Assembly: GCA_030770545.1 (NCBI GenBank)
Contig: CM061098.1
Location: 15,466,001 to 15,530,000, forward strand
Direction: 5' to 3'
Source: Macropodus opercularis
Lineage: Eukaryota > Chordata > Actinopteri > Anabantiformes > Osphronemidae
Length of the DNA: 64,000 bases
Shown: positions 1-11,976 of the stretch, piece after piece
Position numbering within the stretch: the first letter of the stretch is position 1
Layout of the letters: each line of letters starts with the position of its first letter
The notes under the pieces: generated by a model
The model's database searches: none
Told to the model about the DNA's origin: nothing
What the model saw: the letters and a program-made list of their open reading frames with translations, nothing else
Translations under genes and position numbers: made by a program

Positions 1-261
1 TGTATTGCGGTGGATGTAATTTCCCTGATATGACAGACAATACTAAGCATTAGTTCACACAAAACATTTATCTGGAAAGAGCTCAAGATTCTCTTAGAAC
101 TGAGAAATGCTAATATAAACGAAACTTGCAGTGTGTGGAAAATAAAAACAAAACAAAACATATACTTCCTTGTTTCTTGTCGACTTGTAAATGGTCTGAC
201 CTTCTACAGTACAGAGCTCCTCTTTTTCTCTAAAACTAAATCATTTTATAGTGTTGCTTCT

Positions 262-405
262 TATTCACACACACTGCGGTGCAAGGAGCTGGCCTGACCC
301 ATGGGGAGCGACTTAGAGTTCAATGTCTTGTCCAAGGGCACTGTAACATATGGCCATGAGGAGTCAGGAGTAGAACCTCCTTACCACAGCCGCTTTCTGC
401 AGTTG
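262..405 (-). mobile_element. Degenerate tRNA-derived SINE (family B), minus strand
   Basis: Read on the minus strand, this segment follows the same order as the SINE at 20026: a B-box-like GGTTCTACTCC, a TGTTACAGTGCCCTTGG stretch matching the 'aagtgtccttgggcaagacac' type core, then a GACATTGAACTC run and a short GTGTGTGTGAATAAG tail. The tRNA-like 5' head is poorly preserved and no target duplication is visible. It is an old, inactive copy, recognised by similarity to the other copies in the window. Confidence 0.6.
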
Positions 406-3400
406 GCAGGATTGAATTTAAAGGTATCAACTCTGCGCTAACATAAAATATATAAATAACTTCAAGTTCCTTCAATTAACAGCTTCAAACCACTCAACAG
501 CAGATGATTTTGTTTTCTTTATATTTCTGTCAGATGGAAACTAGAAGATGTTGCAATGCTAGAAAATGCACATTACCTAAGATTCTAAAACTAGGATTCT
601 TATGCACACCATCTGGATGAACAGACAGATTACAGACTATGACAAAGCACTTGTCACATGTGCTTGATATGACAGGATTTTCTAGGAGAAAAAAAAAGGG
701 TCACAGAAACACAGGATGTGCGTGTCTACTGAAATATTTGATGATAGCACTTTGTGGATGAGACCGAAGCAAACGGTCACCAAATGGGATGACCAAGAAT
801 CCAAGCCTTTTCTCCCACAGCCCACAAGGGGAGGCCCACTGTGCTCTTAGGAATACTTTTATATCTTTTTGATGTATGATTAACAGAACATATTCGTGCA
901 GTTTCGTATCAGTTTTCTAATTTGAGGGAAGATTAATATTTTGTCTGAAACTTTTGCAAACAATGTGTCATTTACCTTCTGTTTTAGTCTGGCTGAAAAC
1001 GTGAGTAAATGAAGAGTAAGTGAATAAAATAAAACATTTGTGTGGTTTTACTCCAATCCCCTATTATTTTCTAAGTAGAAGAATAATTAAGAATACACCA
1101 AGCCATGAGCTTATAGCCAATAATGAAACTGTTTTGAACCCTGTGATCAAGTGAAAACAGTAAAAAAAATGTTTAAATATAGATATATAGAGTGTTATAT
1201 AGTTATTCTTATAATGTTTAATATCGTTGAGGTTGTCATTACCAAGCCTCTGCATACTAATGTACACAGGTTTGGCTTACAGGATTTTGGCTAATTAAAC
1301 TTTAGAGACACGACTGGTTGGTTTAAACACTGATGGTCTCCTCTGATTTTTGGTTGCCTCACTGGGAAAACACTAATTAAAAGCAGGAAAGGCTTCTGAT
1401 GAAATGATTTCATATTTCATTGCTCCAGTGGGGGGAAAAAAACTTCCTCTTGTCTCCCTCTGCAGGGAGCCTGGGGTCAGCTACCGAACAGCTTCCTGGA
1501 GCAAGAAAAGATTCAATATCTTGCTTGAGGACACTTCAGCAGGAGGGATATTTGCCAATACCAGGGCTTTAACCTAAGTCTTTAATTGTATTCCACCCTT
1601 ACTTTTCTCCTATACAACTTTCTAATTCTTTTTTTCTGTCTTTCACTGCAATCGTTTAGCTGGAACTTTTATGCAGATACTGTTCCAACAAATATTCGAG
1701 TAGAGCACTTTTCAATTCGCAGATCAGATGGATTACAGGCAGCCAAAAGAAAGTCTGTCTGAGGTGAATGTGGAATGATGATGTTGAGCAAAATGCCCAA
1801 AAACACAAGTGAAAAACTGCAGACCTGTTTTTATTTTATGCCCTCCTCTCTTAACCTTTCACTAAGGATCTCATTTCCTTGTTCTCACTGTGAGTTTTCG
1901 TCATCTTTTTCTCTTCCACCTCTCGTTCCCTATTCTTTTCTTTTTCACTTTCTACCTCTCTGTTCTGCTCATTCCCCTTGGCGTCCCACTTTTGTTTAAA
2001 AATGAAATGAGCGTGTTTGATGGGAAACTGAATAGAAAAGGTGGAGGAGGAGGAGAAGAGGGGGATTGTGGGAAGACAGCAGGTCCTATATATAGCGTTG
2101 AGCGTGGGTAGACACCATATTGATGGAAAAGACACACGATTTCTATCCAAAGCAAAGCAGAGGGAGAGAGAGGGATAATGAGCCAGGGAGAGGTAGAAAA
2201 CGAGGCAAACGCTGCTATTTGTGTGCTTGACAGTGACTGATTGAGGAAGTGCAACATAGTATCAGTTGCACAACCTTTTTCAAGTAAACATGATGTTATA
2301 AGACTGCTTTAATTCACAAAACACCCCATGTAAACTTACTAAATAAGAAACTCTGTGTAAAATTATCTGAATAAGTCAATACTGATATTTATTTAAACTG
2401 AAAATACAATATTGTTATAAACATTAGCACATATTACAAACATATTAACATGTTAAGTTGTTTCAGTGTTTTTTTTTTTTTTTGTACTTTACTTACAGTA
2501 CATACATTAACACAATGATACCAAAACTTGAATGTTGATATTATATTTGTCTTTAGGTTGGTTTCTAAATTATTGGTCTAGCCAGCTTAAGTTAACTTAA
2601 ATTCCCATTCAGTGCCATTTCTTATGAAAGTTACATTTCATGAAAAGCTTCTTTTACTACAGTACGTGTATTGTTGTGTGTTTTATTTAGTGGTGACAGT
2701 TATGTCGTGTTTAGAACTTAAATATAAACATTTTTAATGGTATTTTATATATTCAAATTCAAAATAAATTCAATATTCAGCTTGCACAGTTATTGTGAGG
2801 GATAATCATTGTTTCTCAGAACACCTGCTGTATCCAACCTCATGTTTAATTAAAAACTATGTATGTGCGTATGTATCTGTACTGTCAAATCATTAAGTAC
2901 TGAAACACTAAACACCATTCACTGTCCAACGATCACTAGAAACGTAAATTAGCTAGAAAGACGTGATCATTCCCTCCACTCAACTGCAGAACCACTGTTT
3001 TCACTCCTCTGGCTTAGGATCGTGCACAAGACACTGGCAAGTCACAGCAAGGAGGCTGTGTTTCTGTTTGGATCCACTTTCCAAATCTGAAGATGCTCAT
3101 TATTTATAATGAACAAAGGATGTTGCTCCAAATACCAGTACCAGAAAGCTATTGTTCTGTCTCTGAGTCAGACCACAAGTGAGAAATATTAACACTTAAT
3201 TCAACAGGTGCCATGACCTCTAGACTGTGAACACATTCCCTACTATTACCGTATTACACATCTAGACAATACATCCCCACTCAGTAACTGCTTATGTGGC
3301 GGTTTTCACTTTTAGTGTCAGAGTTCACCTTTCACATCGCCTTCCTAACCAGGAACTTGCAGGAAATGATGCAATTATGTAATCTACGCTTGTGTTATCA

Positions 3401-3431
3401 TATTGACATCAGTCAAGTGTGTCAAGTGTGT
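406..3431. other. Unassigned noncoding DNA
   Basis: I see no gene in this stretch. It is AT-rich. A pyrimidine-rich then purine-rich segment at about 1850-2180 opens short reading frames on both strands, and their compositional bias (Ser/Phe/Leu or Arg/Glu rich) argues against real proteins. There is a poly-T run at 2469-2483. No transposon is recognised. Confidence 0.6.
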
Positions 3432-4200
3432 GAATCTCAGAGCGCTGGTCTACTTGTGGTTCCTAGAGTTTCTAAATGTAGAACGGGAGGGAGAGCCTTT
3501 AGCTACCAAGCTCCTCTCCTATGGAACCAGCTTCCAGTCCAGGTTCAAGAAGCAGACACCCTCTCTACTTTTAAAACTGGGCTTAAAACCTTCCTGTTTG
3601 ACAAAGCGTATAGTTAGAGATGGTTCTGGTCACCCTGAACCATCTCTTAGTTAAGCTGCTATAGACTTAGATGCTGGGGGACGTACTTCATTCACTGAGC
3701 TCTTTTTTTCTCTTTTTCTTCTATTCGCCAACATGTCTCCATTTCCACATGTGACTAACTTTGTCCCTGTTCTCTCCAAGTTGTGCTTCTCTCTTTCTGT
3801 CTCTCTCTCTCTATTTTCATCTCCAGGTATCATCAGAGCCGTGTATCTCCAGTGTTCAGTTGCTGGTCCAACCATCCTGCCTGTGTTCTGTTGCTACTTG
3901 TTTTGTCGTTGTGTTCTTTTCTGTCTTCTCTATCCCCTCACCCCAACCAGTCAAGGCAGATGGCCACCCACACTGAGCCTGGGTCTGCTGGAGGTTTCTT
4001 CCTCGTTACAGAGGGAGTTTTTCCTCCACTGTTGCTATTTAAATGTACAATTTATCGATTGGCTACAATTAAAAGCTTGCTCTATGTGGGAATTGTTGGG
4101 TTTAGTTGTGTAAGATCTTAAAACCTTACTTGTAAAGTGCCTTGAGATAACGGCGCTATATAAATAAAGTTGAATTGAATTGAATTGAATTGAATTGAAT
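3432..4200 (+). mobile_element. L2/Maui-type LINE, 5'-truncated 3' end
   Basis: This is the 3' end of an L2-clade non-LTR retrotransposon. Up to 3617 one frame encodes the conserved C-terminus of the ORF2 reverse transcriptase polyprotein, with the signature APLLWNQLPVQVQEADTLS and then TFKTGLKTFLFDKAYS before the stop. The next 580 bp is the family 3' untranslated region, ending in the CGCTATATAAATAAAGT motif and (TTGAA)n. The endonuclease and reverse transcriptase core are absent, which is the usual 5' truncation produced by target-primed reverse transcription, so this copy cannot move itself. Two other copies in the window (46955 and 52260) share the same C-terminus and confirm the family. 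Known for the family: such tails are abundant in teleost genomes. Confidence 0.9.
4170..4200 (+). repeat. (TTGAA)n tail of the L2 element
   Basis: Six tandem TTGAA units directly follow the AATAAAGT motif at the end of the L2 copy. This is the short-repeat tail expected for L2-type LINEs in place of poly-A. Confidence 0.9.
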
Positions 4201-7200
4201 GTGAAAAATAATTTAAGCACAGTAGAGACTTCAGTCACTAAGGGTGCAGTTGTCACTGTTATAGTATGTAGATCACTATTCACCACTTTAAAGTATAACC
4301 TTCATTGCAAGTCATTTTTTAAAAAATATAGTCATGAAAGAATGTACGTAACATAGTTAATAGGCTGTCAGTTACCACTATCTTCCCTTTTATATACTTC
4401 TTTTGATTCTTTCGAAAGCAAATTCGAAGCACTGCTTTAATTTCCTCTACGTTGCCATATCCTATTTCTATTATGCTCCAATATTCACATGGAGCGTACT
4501 GTTGCAGTACTAAATGTAACTGTAATGTACTTTGAGTAACATGAATGTGAAAACTCCAAGATTCATCCCCATACAATCAAAACAGTAACATAATGTAAAA
4601 GTAAAGTAAAGTCAAAGTATAGCGATGAATAGCATGGTAACAATAAAGCAAGAAACCGTAACAGCTTTACTCTAAATGTGTATATATGTGTGTGTGGCTG
4701 TGTTCCCTGCCACTGCCAGTTCACCGGTTATTGTTGTTTTGTTCTCAGAGGGGAACGGCAAATGAAAAATGGGGAACAGCTCTTAACTTCCTTGACTTTA
4801 ATTGCATTCAAAAAGTCCAGCTCTCTCTTCTGCACTTGAGTGGAGCTGTGAAATGGTGCCAGTGTGAAAACCAGACCTTAATTCACAAGAAAAACACTGG
4901 ACACTTTGAAACATCCCACTGTTTCACTGTGTGCAGTATAATTTTTTAACCTTGGTGCTGAGGTTCACTGTGTTTTCGTCATCTGCAAAAAAGCAGAAAC
5001 AGCTGAGACTTCACATCACGCAGAACAGGAACCAGTTGAGAGAGTTTGCAAAATGGTAATGGCAATTTCCCCAGGATAAAACTTTTTTTCAGTTCGACCA
5101 CTTATGGCTGCTCGTCATTCTGGTTTTGGTCTGGTTACCGACCTGCTGTGGTATGTTTTGTTCAGTGTATGAACAATCAATGTTTTCTCACATGGGGACA
5201 GTCATCCTTATTAACTAATCAATAACACTATTCCCATTAAGGTTATTTCAAAATCAATATCACATTCACATTACAGCTAATCCATATCATTAATATTCCA
5301 ATCAACTAGTGCATGATGACTGTAGATGAGAAATATCTTAGAGCACCGTTGCATTAACTGCTGTATTGATAACAAGACGGTGTGTATTGTCCTGTTGACA
5401 GTGTGTTTAGTGTTGTAGGGGCAATGGCTAAGACTTGATTTCAGTGGGTCAGTATGACCTGTGAAGAAAGAGATGAGAGTCATTCTCTCTCATCAGCTGT
5501 ATCTTCCCCCACCCCCACCACACAAACTTTGACAATCAAAACTAAGATCTGTTGGTTAAGATCCTGCTGGTAGCTCCAGTTACACAGACTGTGTTCACTC
5601 ACAAGCATGTCACGTAGGAAAGCAGAAAGACAACTTGCTCATCTTTGACTCAAGCTGATCAAGCTTGCAGACATCATTTAATCAGCTGGAAGCTTTGTGT
5701 TCTCAGCCAGGAAAAGGAACGTTCTCTTCTTTTGTCAACTGCTGCAGCCTTCTTAGAAGAAAGTGTTCTCAGACTCGGAGTGAGGATTAATAGAGGTTAA
5801 GAAAAGCTTCACCCTAAAGTCAGCGTTTTCATTTTCAGAGCAGCACCACCACTGGCAAGACACACACACACTTACGCTTTTCTTCAGGTAAAGTGTGTTT
5901 CTTATGTGAACACACAATACTATAGAGATACTGTAGTTTAGCACTCCACTTTAGGTATGTCCATGTGCAGGAAGGAACACACTCACATACTATCACACAC
6001 ACATCTACGGAGATTTAGGCAATGCTAGGTCAGTGCAGCAAAGCAAAGCTAATGGTTGCAGACAATAGGTGTCTATGTGGGTGTGTGTATTTTCTGTGTA
6101 TCGCTCAAGGCCCTGTCTGACCCCAACCTCCACCATTTGATTGACCTCACTGTTACTGTGACCTGTTCTTGTGTTTGTGCGTGTGAAAATGTAGATGTGC
6201 AGAAATCAAACAGGCCTTAAAAGCCTAATAAAACATAATTGGTACAAATAACGATTAATACACACATACTCAAAATGACCCATCTTGTTATTCCGGGCTA
6301 CATCCACAGATTAGTGAGATGAAGATATTAGCAAACCAGTGACCTTCCCTATCTACCCAGCGGAAGCTTTCTTTGTTGATCAGGCTATGTTGAGGCATAA
6401 TGGAATTTATTTATAAAGTAAAATTGAAAAGAAAAAAAAAAATCAGGGAAATCAGCCATTCATGGTAACAGAGGAGATTATGTGATTTTTCAGTAAAGAA
6501 CGAATGAATTTGGATCGTTCCCAATCCACTGTACATGAAAACTGGATCAGAACTCTCCATGGTGCTGATCCTGGGATCTCCTGAGATGCACAAACTGAGT
6601 TGAGAATACATACAATTTTCCATGTTTATCTTCAATAAATGGTTGCATTTAGGGTACAATCCAGCTCATTTAGGCTGTGAGGAGTGTGGATGTAAACAGA
6701 TTTAAAGTCTAATCATAATCTGGAATAATGACATTACCAAAAAGGACCAAAATATTTAAAGTGAAAGAATAAAAACCCAGTCATAATTTACATACAAGCA
6801 ATACTACAACCATGTTTAAGTACGCACCAACCACTGAACCAGTTTAGATCAGTCATCAGACATATGCTGTTACATACAAAAATCTGTGACTTCAAGATGT
6901 TTGTTTTCTCTTCTAAAAGTAGAATGGCTACAAGTAAAGTCAACCCTAAATATGCAGCCATCTTGAGTGAGTGAACTTAATTTGAATTGTTAGTACACAA
7001 ACCTGACTAAGGGTCCAGTCCGTAAGTATGAGGGAAAATTACAATACAATATAAAACCATGGATGTAGTGTGAATGCTCCCTTATAGTTGTGAGTGCTTG
7101 TCATGTTATTAAAAACTTTGAAATTTCCCATTAAGTAATTGTTCATAGTAGTCTTCTGAAGTTACACCAAAATACCATTACTCTGACTGGAGTGAGTTGT

Positions 7201-8760
7201 TGTACAAAGCCTCTCTCTGTTTGTTATGCAGTGATCCAAAACCTAAAAACTATGTCTTACTGCCCCCAGAGGTAGCAAAAACATATCCGATATCCTTAGA
7301 AAAGCCTTAGAGCTGAGCGTTACATACATTAATTAGGCGCTACTAAGGATAACCAGACTGTCATGATGATGGAGATCATCTGGTGGGTTGTTAAAGATGA
7401 CAGCGATACACAGAAATGCAAAAGAGAGGCGGTAAAAAACAAAGCAAAGAGGACAGAAATAAAAGAACAGAAAACAGATACACAGCTGTGAGTCATGAAA
7501 GCAAGAAACAGAGGAAACATCCAAAGAGGAAGAAAGAGTCTCCAAATTATGTTAGAATAAAACCAGCTAAATGAGTTGATTATATAAATAAGCTAAAAAA
7601 TTTGAGAGCAAAGCACAGAGGGAGGGAGCGGAAGGAAGTGAAAGCCCAGAGGGAAGAAAGAAGGAGAGCGGGCCACAGATAAAATAAAGCATGAGATGGG
7701 AGTAGGTAAATTTATTTTGAGATTTGAAATTAAAAATGCTAAATGTTGTGATTACCTAATCAAAGCACACAATAACATGTTAGCCACCAGCAAATGTGAA
7801 GGGAGTAGTGGAACGAAAAGAGGAGCAGGAGGGAGTGAAGAGGAAGCGAGACTCATTAAAAGGAAAAACAGATAAACGAGACGATGTCCGAAAACAAGCT
7901 CAGAGATTTGCAATGGTAATTATTTTGAGCATGACACGACAGTCATATGAGATTTATGTTCGGTGCACTGAAAGAAAAAGTCAGAGAAAATCTAGTGGCT
8001 CAACTGAAATAATTTACCACATGAGTGAAAATATTGGACATGTTGGTTTCACAAGGGTTCACAGGCACGTCTTGGAAAAAAAATTCCAGACTACCAGTTC
8101 ACAAAAACTCTGGACTAAAACTCCCAAAATGCCAACACAATAATGACCCAAACACCAAAACCAGACTAATAAATATGAGTAGTGTGACCTGACGTTTTGA
8201 TTCCAGCCCCAAGGCCACATTTAAAAATATGCATCATGTTGCGCTTGTCAGTAACACACAAACCTATTCCATTAGCCGAAGGCTGCCTAGTCAATTTGCC
8301 TTAGGAAAAGTCTAACTGAAGTGAATTTTAATGTGAGGCTTTGAAGACCTAAAATATTCACAATGTAACGTGTGTAAGGTGGCGACTTTAACAGTAGAAT
8401 GGCAAAGGAAAAGGAAAAGTTGGAATACACGATTCCTTGTTTTTAGAAAGAAAAGCTGATGATTTCAAATTGATCAGTAATACAGTGTAGACATTGTTTT
8501 TATGTTAGATGAATACAGCCACTATCTTACTGGAATAATGTAATTTCTATGTTCCAGTGACAAAACATCTAACATCTTTAACTTCCCAGGTCTTATTGGA
8601 GGGTTCAAGCTCTGTTTTTGCTTTCTAAAAGAAGCAAATATAAAAGATCAATGAAAGAGCAGCATGTGCTCTGTCTGTGTAGGTGCTAATAATTTGATTA
8701 ACCTAAGAACATCTTGTCTACCTTTGTGGGTCTCAGTATAGGCACGCAGAGGTGTGTGCT
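4201..8760. other. Unassigned noncoding DNA
   Basis: No gene or recognised transposon is seen. Reading frames are short and unconserved. One of them (7796-8143, plus) is Lys/Arg/Glu-rich and lies in an A/G-rich tract, so I treat it as chance. Short (CA)n patches occur near 5860 and 5990. Confidence 0.55.
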
Positions 8761-8873
8761 TTTCTCTCTGGCTGTTTTTCCCCTGACAACCAAAAACACC
8801 TTTAGTGAATAAAACATCAGGTATAAAGCCTATGAACATAACACTATCTGACGGCTTCAACACACAGTAACAT
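8761..8873 (+). repeat. Unnamed interspersed repeat, copy 1
   Basis: This segment is clearly related to 10481-10594. Both contain CCCTGACA followed by AAAAACACCTTTA[A/G]TGAATAAAACAT, then a looser match through an ATCTGA[C/A]GG motif to a final A-rich AACA stretch. I do not recognise the family. It could be a short MITE, an old SINE fragment or a local duplication. No inverted ends or target duplication are evident. Confidence 0.55.
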
Positions 8874-10480
8874 TTTGTTTGAGATGGATGTTGATGGGGT
8901 TGTGCCAGAGGAGGGGACAAGGGACAAACTTGATAGCCAAACCAGATGATACACCTGGAAAATTAGGGCCTTATCTTTTAATGCTCTTAATTGCTCTGTT
9001 GTATGAGTGGAGGGAGCTCTCAGTATATGCAGTTTTGCAAACTTAAGTCATAGTTTTATGTTCTTTATACACATGCACACAGAAAAATAAAAATTCCAGA
9101 CACAGCCCTTGTTCATTCTTCTTCTAAGTATGATGTCACAGACTTTAACACGTACTGTGATTCAAAACTGTCCTTGTAATTGATTTATTCAGAAGTCCCC
9201 TACAGAGATACAAAGCTTCCAGTAGAAGTATAGTAGTGCAAACAAAATTACACATAAAGTCAACATTTCTAAAGCACTAAAAGATAGCATATAGTAATTA
9301 ACTAGTGTAGCTATAATGATAGCAGTTAAGCATGTCATCCACATCATTTTTGCCAACACACAACACGTGTTATGTCTTACTGACCTGTAGGTGGCAATGG
9401 GCTTATTCTCATAGCCTAGTTCCAGCCCTAGCCCGTGCCTAGTTCTACAACGACACATGCACTCTGAGTACTATACCATGAATTTCTATTCAGTGTTTAT
9501 TTATTTCATTATCAGATGTTAGAATATGGACGTACTGTGGCAGATTAAAATAATAAGGGTCACTAAAAGGGGAATTTATGTAGGAACATCTAATTTTATG
9601 AGGACTTCACACACTCAGACTGGTGCACCTACATGTTTTCCAGTAGCAGGACTGACAAAGTGTAATGCATAGCACACATGCTTGAAATGTTGGCAACCCT
9701 AGTTGAAATCCCAGGTATTGCCTGTTTTGAAAACGGATGTCATTTTGAAGTGCTACCACTGTATGAGTCGGGAGTTACAGTAGTCCAGCCTACTGGTCAC
9801 AAATGCGAGGTAACAAATGCATGGATTACACATAAATTCCCATTTCAATGAGCCTGGTTATTTAAATATGTAAGTAAAGACAATAACATGTCCTCATATC
9901 CTCCTTCAGTCAGTGATGACAGAATTTTTGCATCCTGTTATGCAGCTGTGGTGCAATTGAAGGTTGCAATACATCAGACACTATATATAAAATATGTTTG
10001 GTGTAACACTTGTACACTGTGACAGACAGGAGTAACAGGCCTCTGCGAACTGGAAATATGTAAACAACTTCTATTGTCATCAAATACTGTACAATATGAC
10101 GATAAAACGCAGAAAGTATCAATTTCTTCATATAAAGACTTATACCGCAGTGATGTTGCACAGGCTAATATGTTTATGTGTGAATTTTATCATTGTAGTT
10201 ACACATAAATACAGCAAATATTATTGGCATGAAAACAAGGCTTAAGCAGAAAATAAACACAAATCATGGTATGAGGTACTGTACTGCATAAGCATGCCTA
10301 GGTATTAAAATAACCATTTACCATTTATCTTATGGAAAGTATGGAAGTATGAATGAAACCAAGGCTGTTTCAGGTGGAAATAATATGCTCTGACTTTAGA
10401 AGCTGCTGTGCAGTCAGTGAGGTCAATCACCATATACTTAAATTTTGTACAGGTTACAGTAGTTTAACAGAGTAGGCAAT
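8874..10480. other. Unassigned noncoding DNA between the two repeat copies
   Basis: No gene is recognised. All reading frames are short and lack family signatures. Confidence 0.5.
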
Positions 10481-10594
10481 CTCTCATTCTGTGTGGTTTT
10501 ACCCTGACAGTTAAAAACACCTTTAATGAATAAAACATAATAAGTGAGGTTTCGTGACATAATCCCATCTGAAGGTCCTGACCAACAATAACAC
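10481..10594 (+). repeat. Unnamed interspersed repeat, copy 2
   Basis: This is the second member of the pair described at 8761-8873, in the same orientation and about 1.7 kb away. Its best-conserved block is CCTGACAGTTAAAAACACCT followed by a TTAATGAATAAAACATAA stretch. Divergence from copy 1 is substantial, so the pair is old. Confidence 0.55.
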
Positions 10595-11106
10595 TTATTC
10601 TCTGGTGGTGGACTCTGGGTAATTATTGATATATATAAGACAGATAATAATAATTGTGTGCAGGGTTATATTATTTGAATCACACCATTTTTACTGTTAA
10701 CATTGTGTAATAAAGAGATTTCCCATAGCACTTGAAGTCAGCATGCATGGCAGCTGAATAGTTTATGAGACTTTTAGGTGAAATCATGTCAAGCTGAAAG
10801 ACTTCTCATAAGATCTACTGCAGCACTGCAATTTATTAAGGCTAAGTGTGTGTATACTAAAACACATTAATTTAACAAGGCACTTGTCTTGTGTCAATCT
10901 CCTGGAAATAGCTTGAATGGTGTGGGGGTGGTGGGTTAATGTACAGAGGGCATGGGAAGACGACTGAAGAGAGAGAAGAGAGATATGGAGAGAGAGCAGA
11001 CAAAGAGAAAGCAAGAGACTGAAACAAAAAGACAGAGAGAGAGCCTCTGGCCTGTTCTACTTCCTCTGGTTTTGGAGTGGTCTAATGGCTTCTAGAAAGC
11101 ATGTTC

Positions 11107-11125
11107 TCACACACACACACACACA
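11107..11125. repeat. (CA)n microsatellite
   Basis: Uninterrupted CA dinucleotides, about nine units. Confidence 0.9.
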
Positions 11126-11244
11126 GAAATGCTGAACTACACAACTTACTGACCTTGTATCTGGTGCTGCATTTGGGTGCTGTTAGACATGTATAAAATA
11201 AAATAAAAAGATAAATACCAACCAGTTCTTTGACTTGAAATGAA

Positions 11245-11321
11245 GGATAAGGCCACCTGATTGGTAGTTTGATTCCCAGGTCTTACTGACTTACTCAACA
11301 CCTGTCGAAGTGTTGTGGGAC
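11245..11321 (+). mobile_element. Possible SINE fragment (family B-like)
   Basis: The plus strand reads GGTAGTTTGATTCCC (a B-box-like tRNA segment) and about 40 bases later CCTGTCGAAGTGT, which resembles the ACATGTCGAAGTGTCC core of the family B SINE. Spacing is about right, but the copy breaks off into the hairpin at 11308-11341. Only these two blocks support the call. Confidence 0.35.
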
Positions 11322-11341
11322 ACACAAGTCCCACAACACTT
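11308..11341. repeat. Perfect 14 bp inverted repeat (hairpin)
   Basis: AAGTGTTGTGGGAC at 11308-11321 is followed, after a 6-nt ACACAA spacer, by its exact reverse complement at 11328-11341. The stem is too short for a typical pre-miRNA. It could be a chance or mutational palindrome at the broken end of the SINE-like fragment. Confidence 0.85.
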
Positions 11342-11948
11342 TTGATAGATTTGGATGTAATTTGGATTACAGGTGAGAACGTAAGAGTAGCAAATTGTAA
11401 CAACCCTTCTAACGTCAAATTTTTAACACCTCCAACCTTTGAAAGTGAACTTCTCCATTCCTCACAGAGATGAGAGCCACAGATTCTCAAAATTGGATAA
11501 AGAAATGGATGGCTCCATAAAGACAGAGACATTTATAGCCCACACCCAAGTGTGGCTGTGTGTATATGTGATGTAGTGTGGCAGATTTTTATGAATCTAT
11601 AATGTCTTCAGGGATAAACGTCACAACGCTAAGAGGTTAAACGGCAAATTGAGAGAAAGAAATGGAGAGTAGAGTACATGAATCACTGAAAAACTAAGGG
11701 TTTACTTAAAAAACGATAATCTTTAAAAAAAAAAAGGGAGAGTGGAATGAAGTTAAAAGCCTGTTACTGTATTACTGTATATCTTTCAATTTAAGACTTT
11801 AGGTCAACTGTGTTGCTGCTCAAACACCCAAGAACTAGCAAACATCATTACCAACAACATACAGTGAGCCAGACAGAGTCAGCATTAAGCTACTCATTAA
11901 TATTCAGGATGCAGGTGGAGGACAGCAGCCTGACACTGTGGGGGTGTA

Positions 11949-11976
11949 ACACACACACACACACACAAACACACAC
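11949..11976. repeat. (CA)n microsatellite, imperfect
   Basis: CA dinucleotides with interruptions, continuing into a looser CA-rich tract to about 12007. Confidence 0.85.

Noticed and set aside
1851..2257. Overlapping frames on both strands in a pyrimidine/purine-skewed region
   Set aside because: Simultaneous open frames on both strands with biased composition are typical of low-complexity DNA.
7796..8143. A 115-codon Lys/Arg/Glu-rich plus-strand frame
   Set aside because: Purine-rich composition alone explains it. There is no domain.
11146..11532. A 128-codon minus-strand reading frame
   Set aside because: It overlaps the hairpin and the SINE-like fragment on the other strand, and it has no protein family signature.
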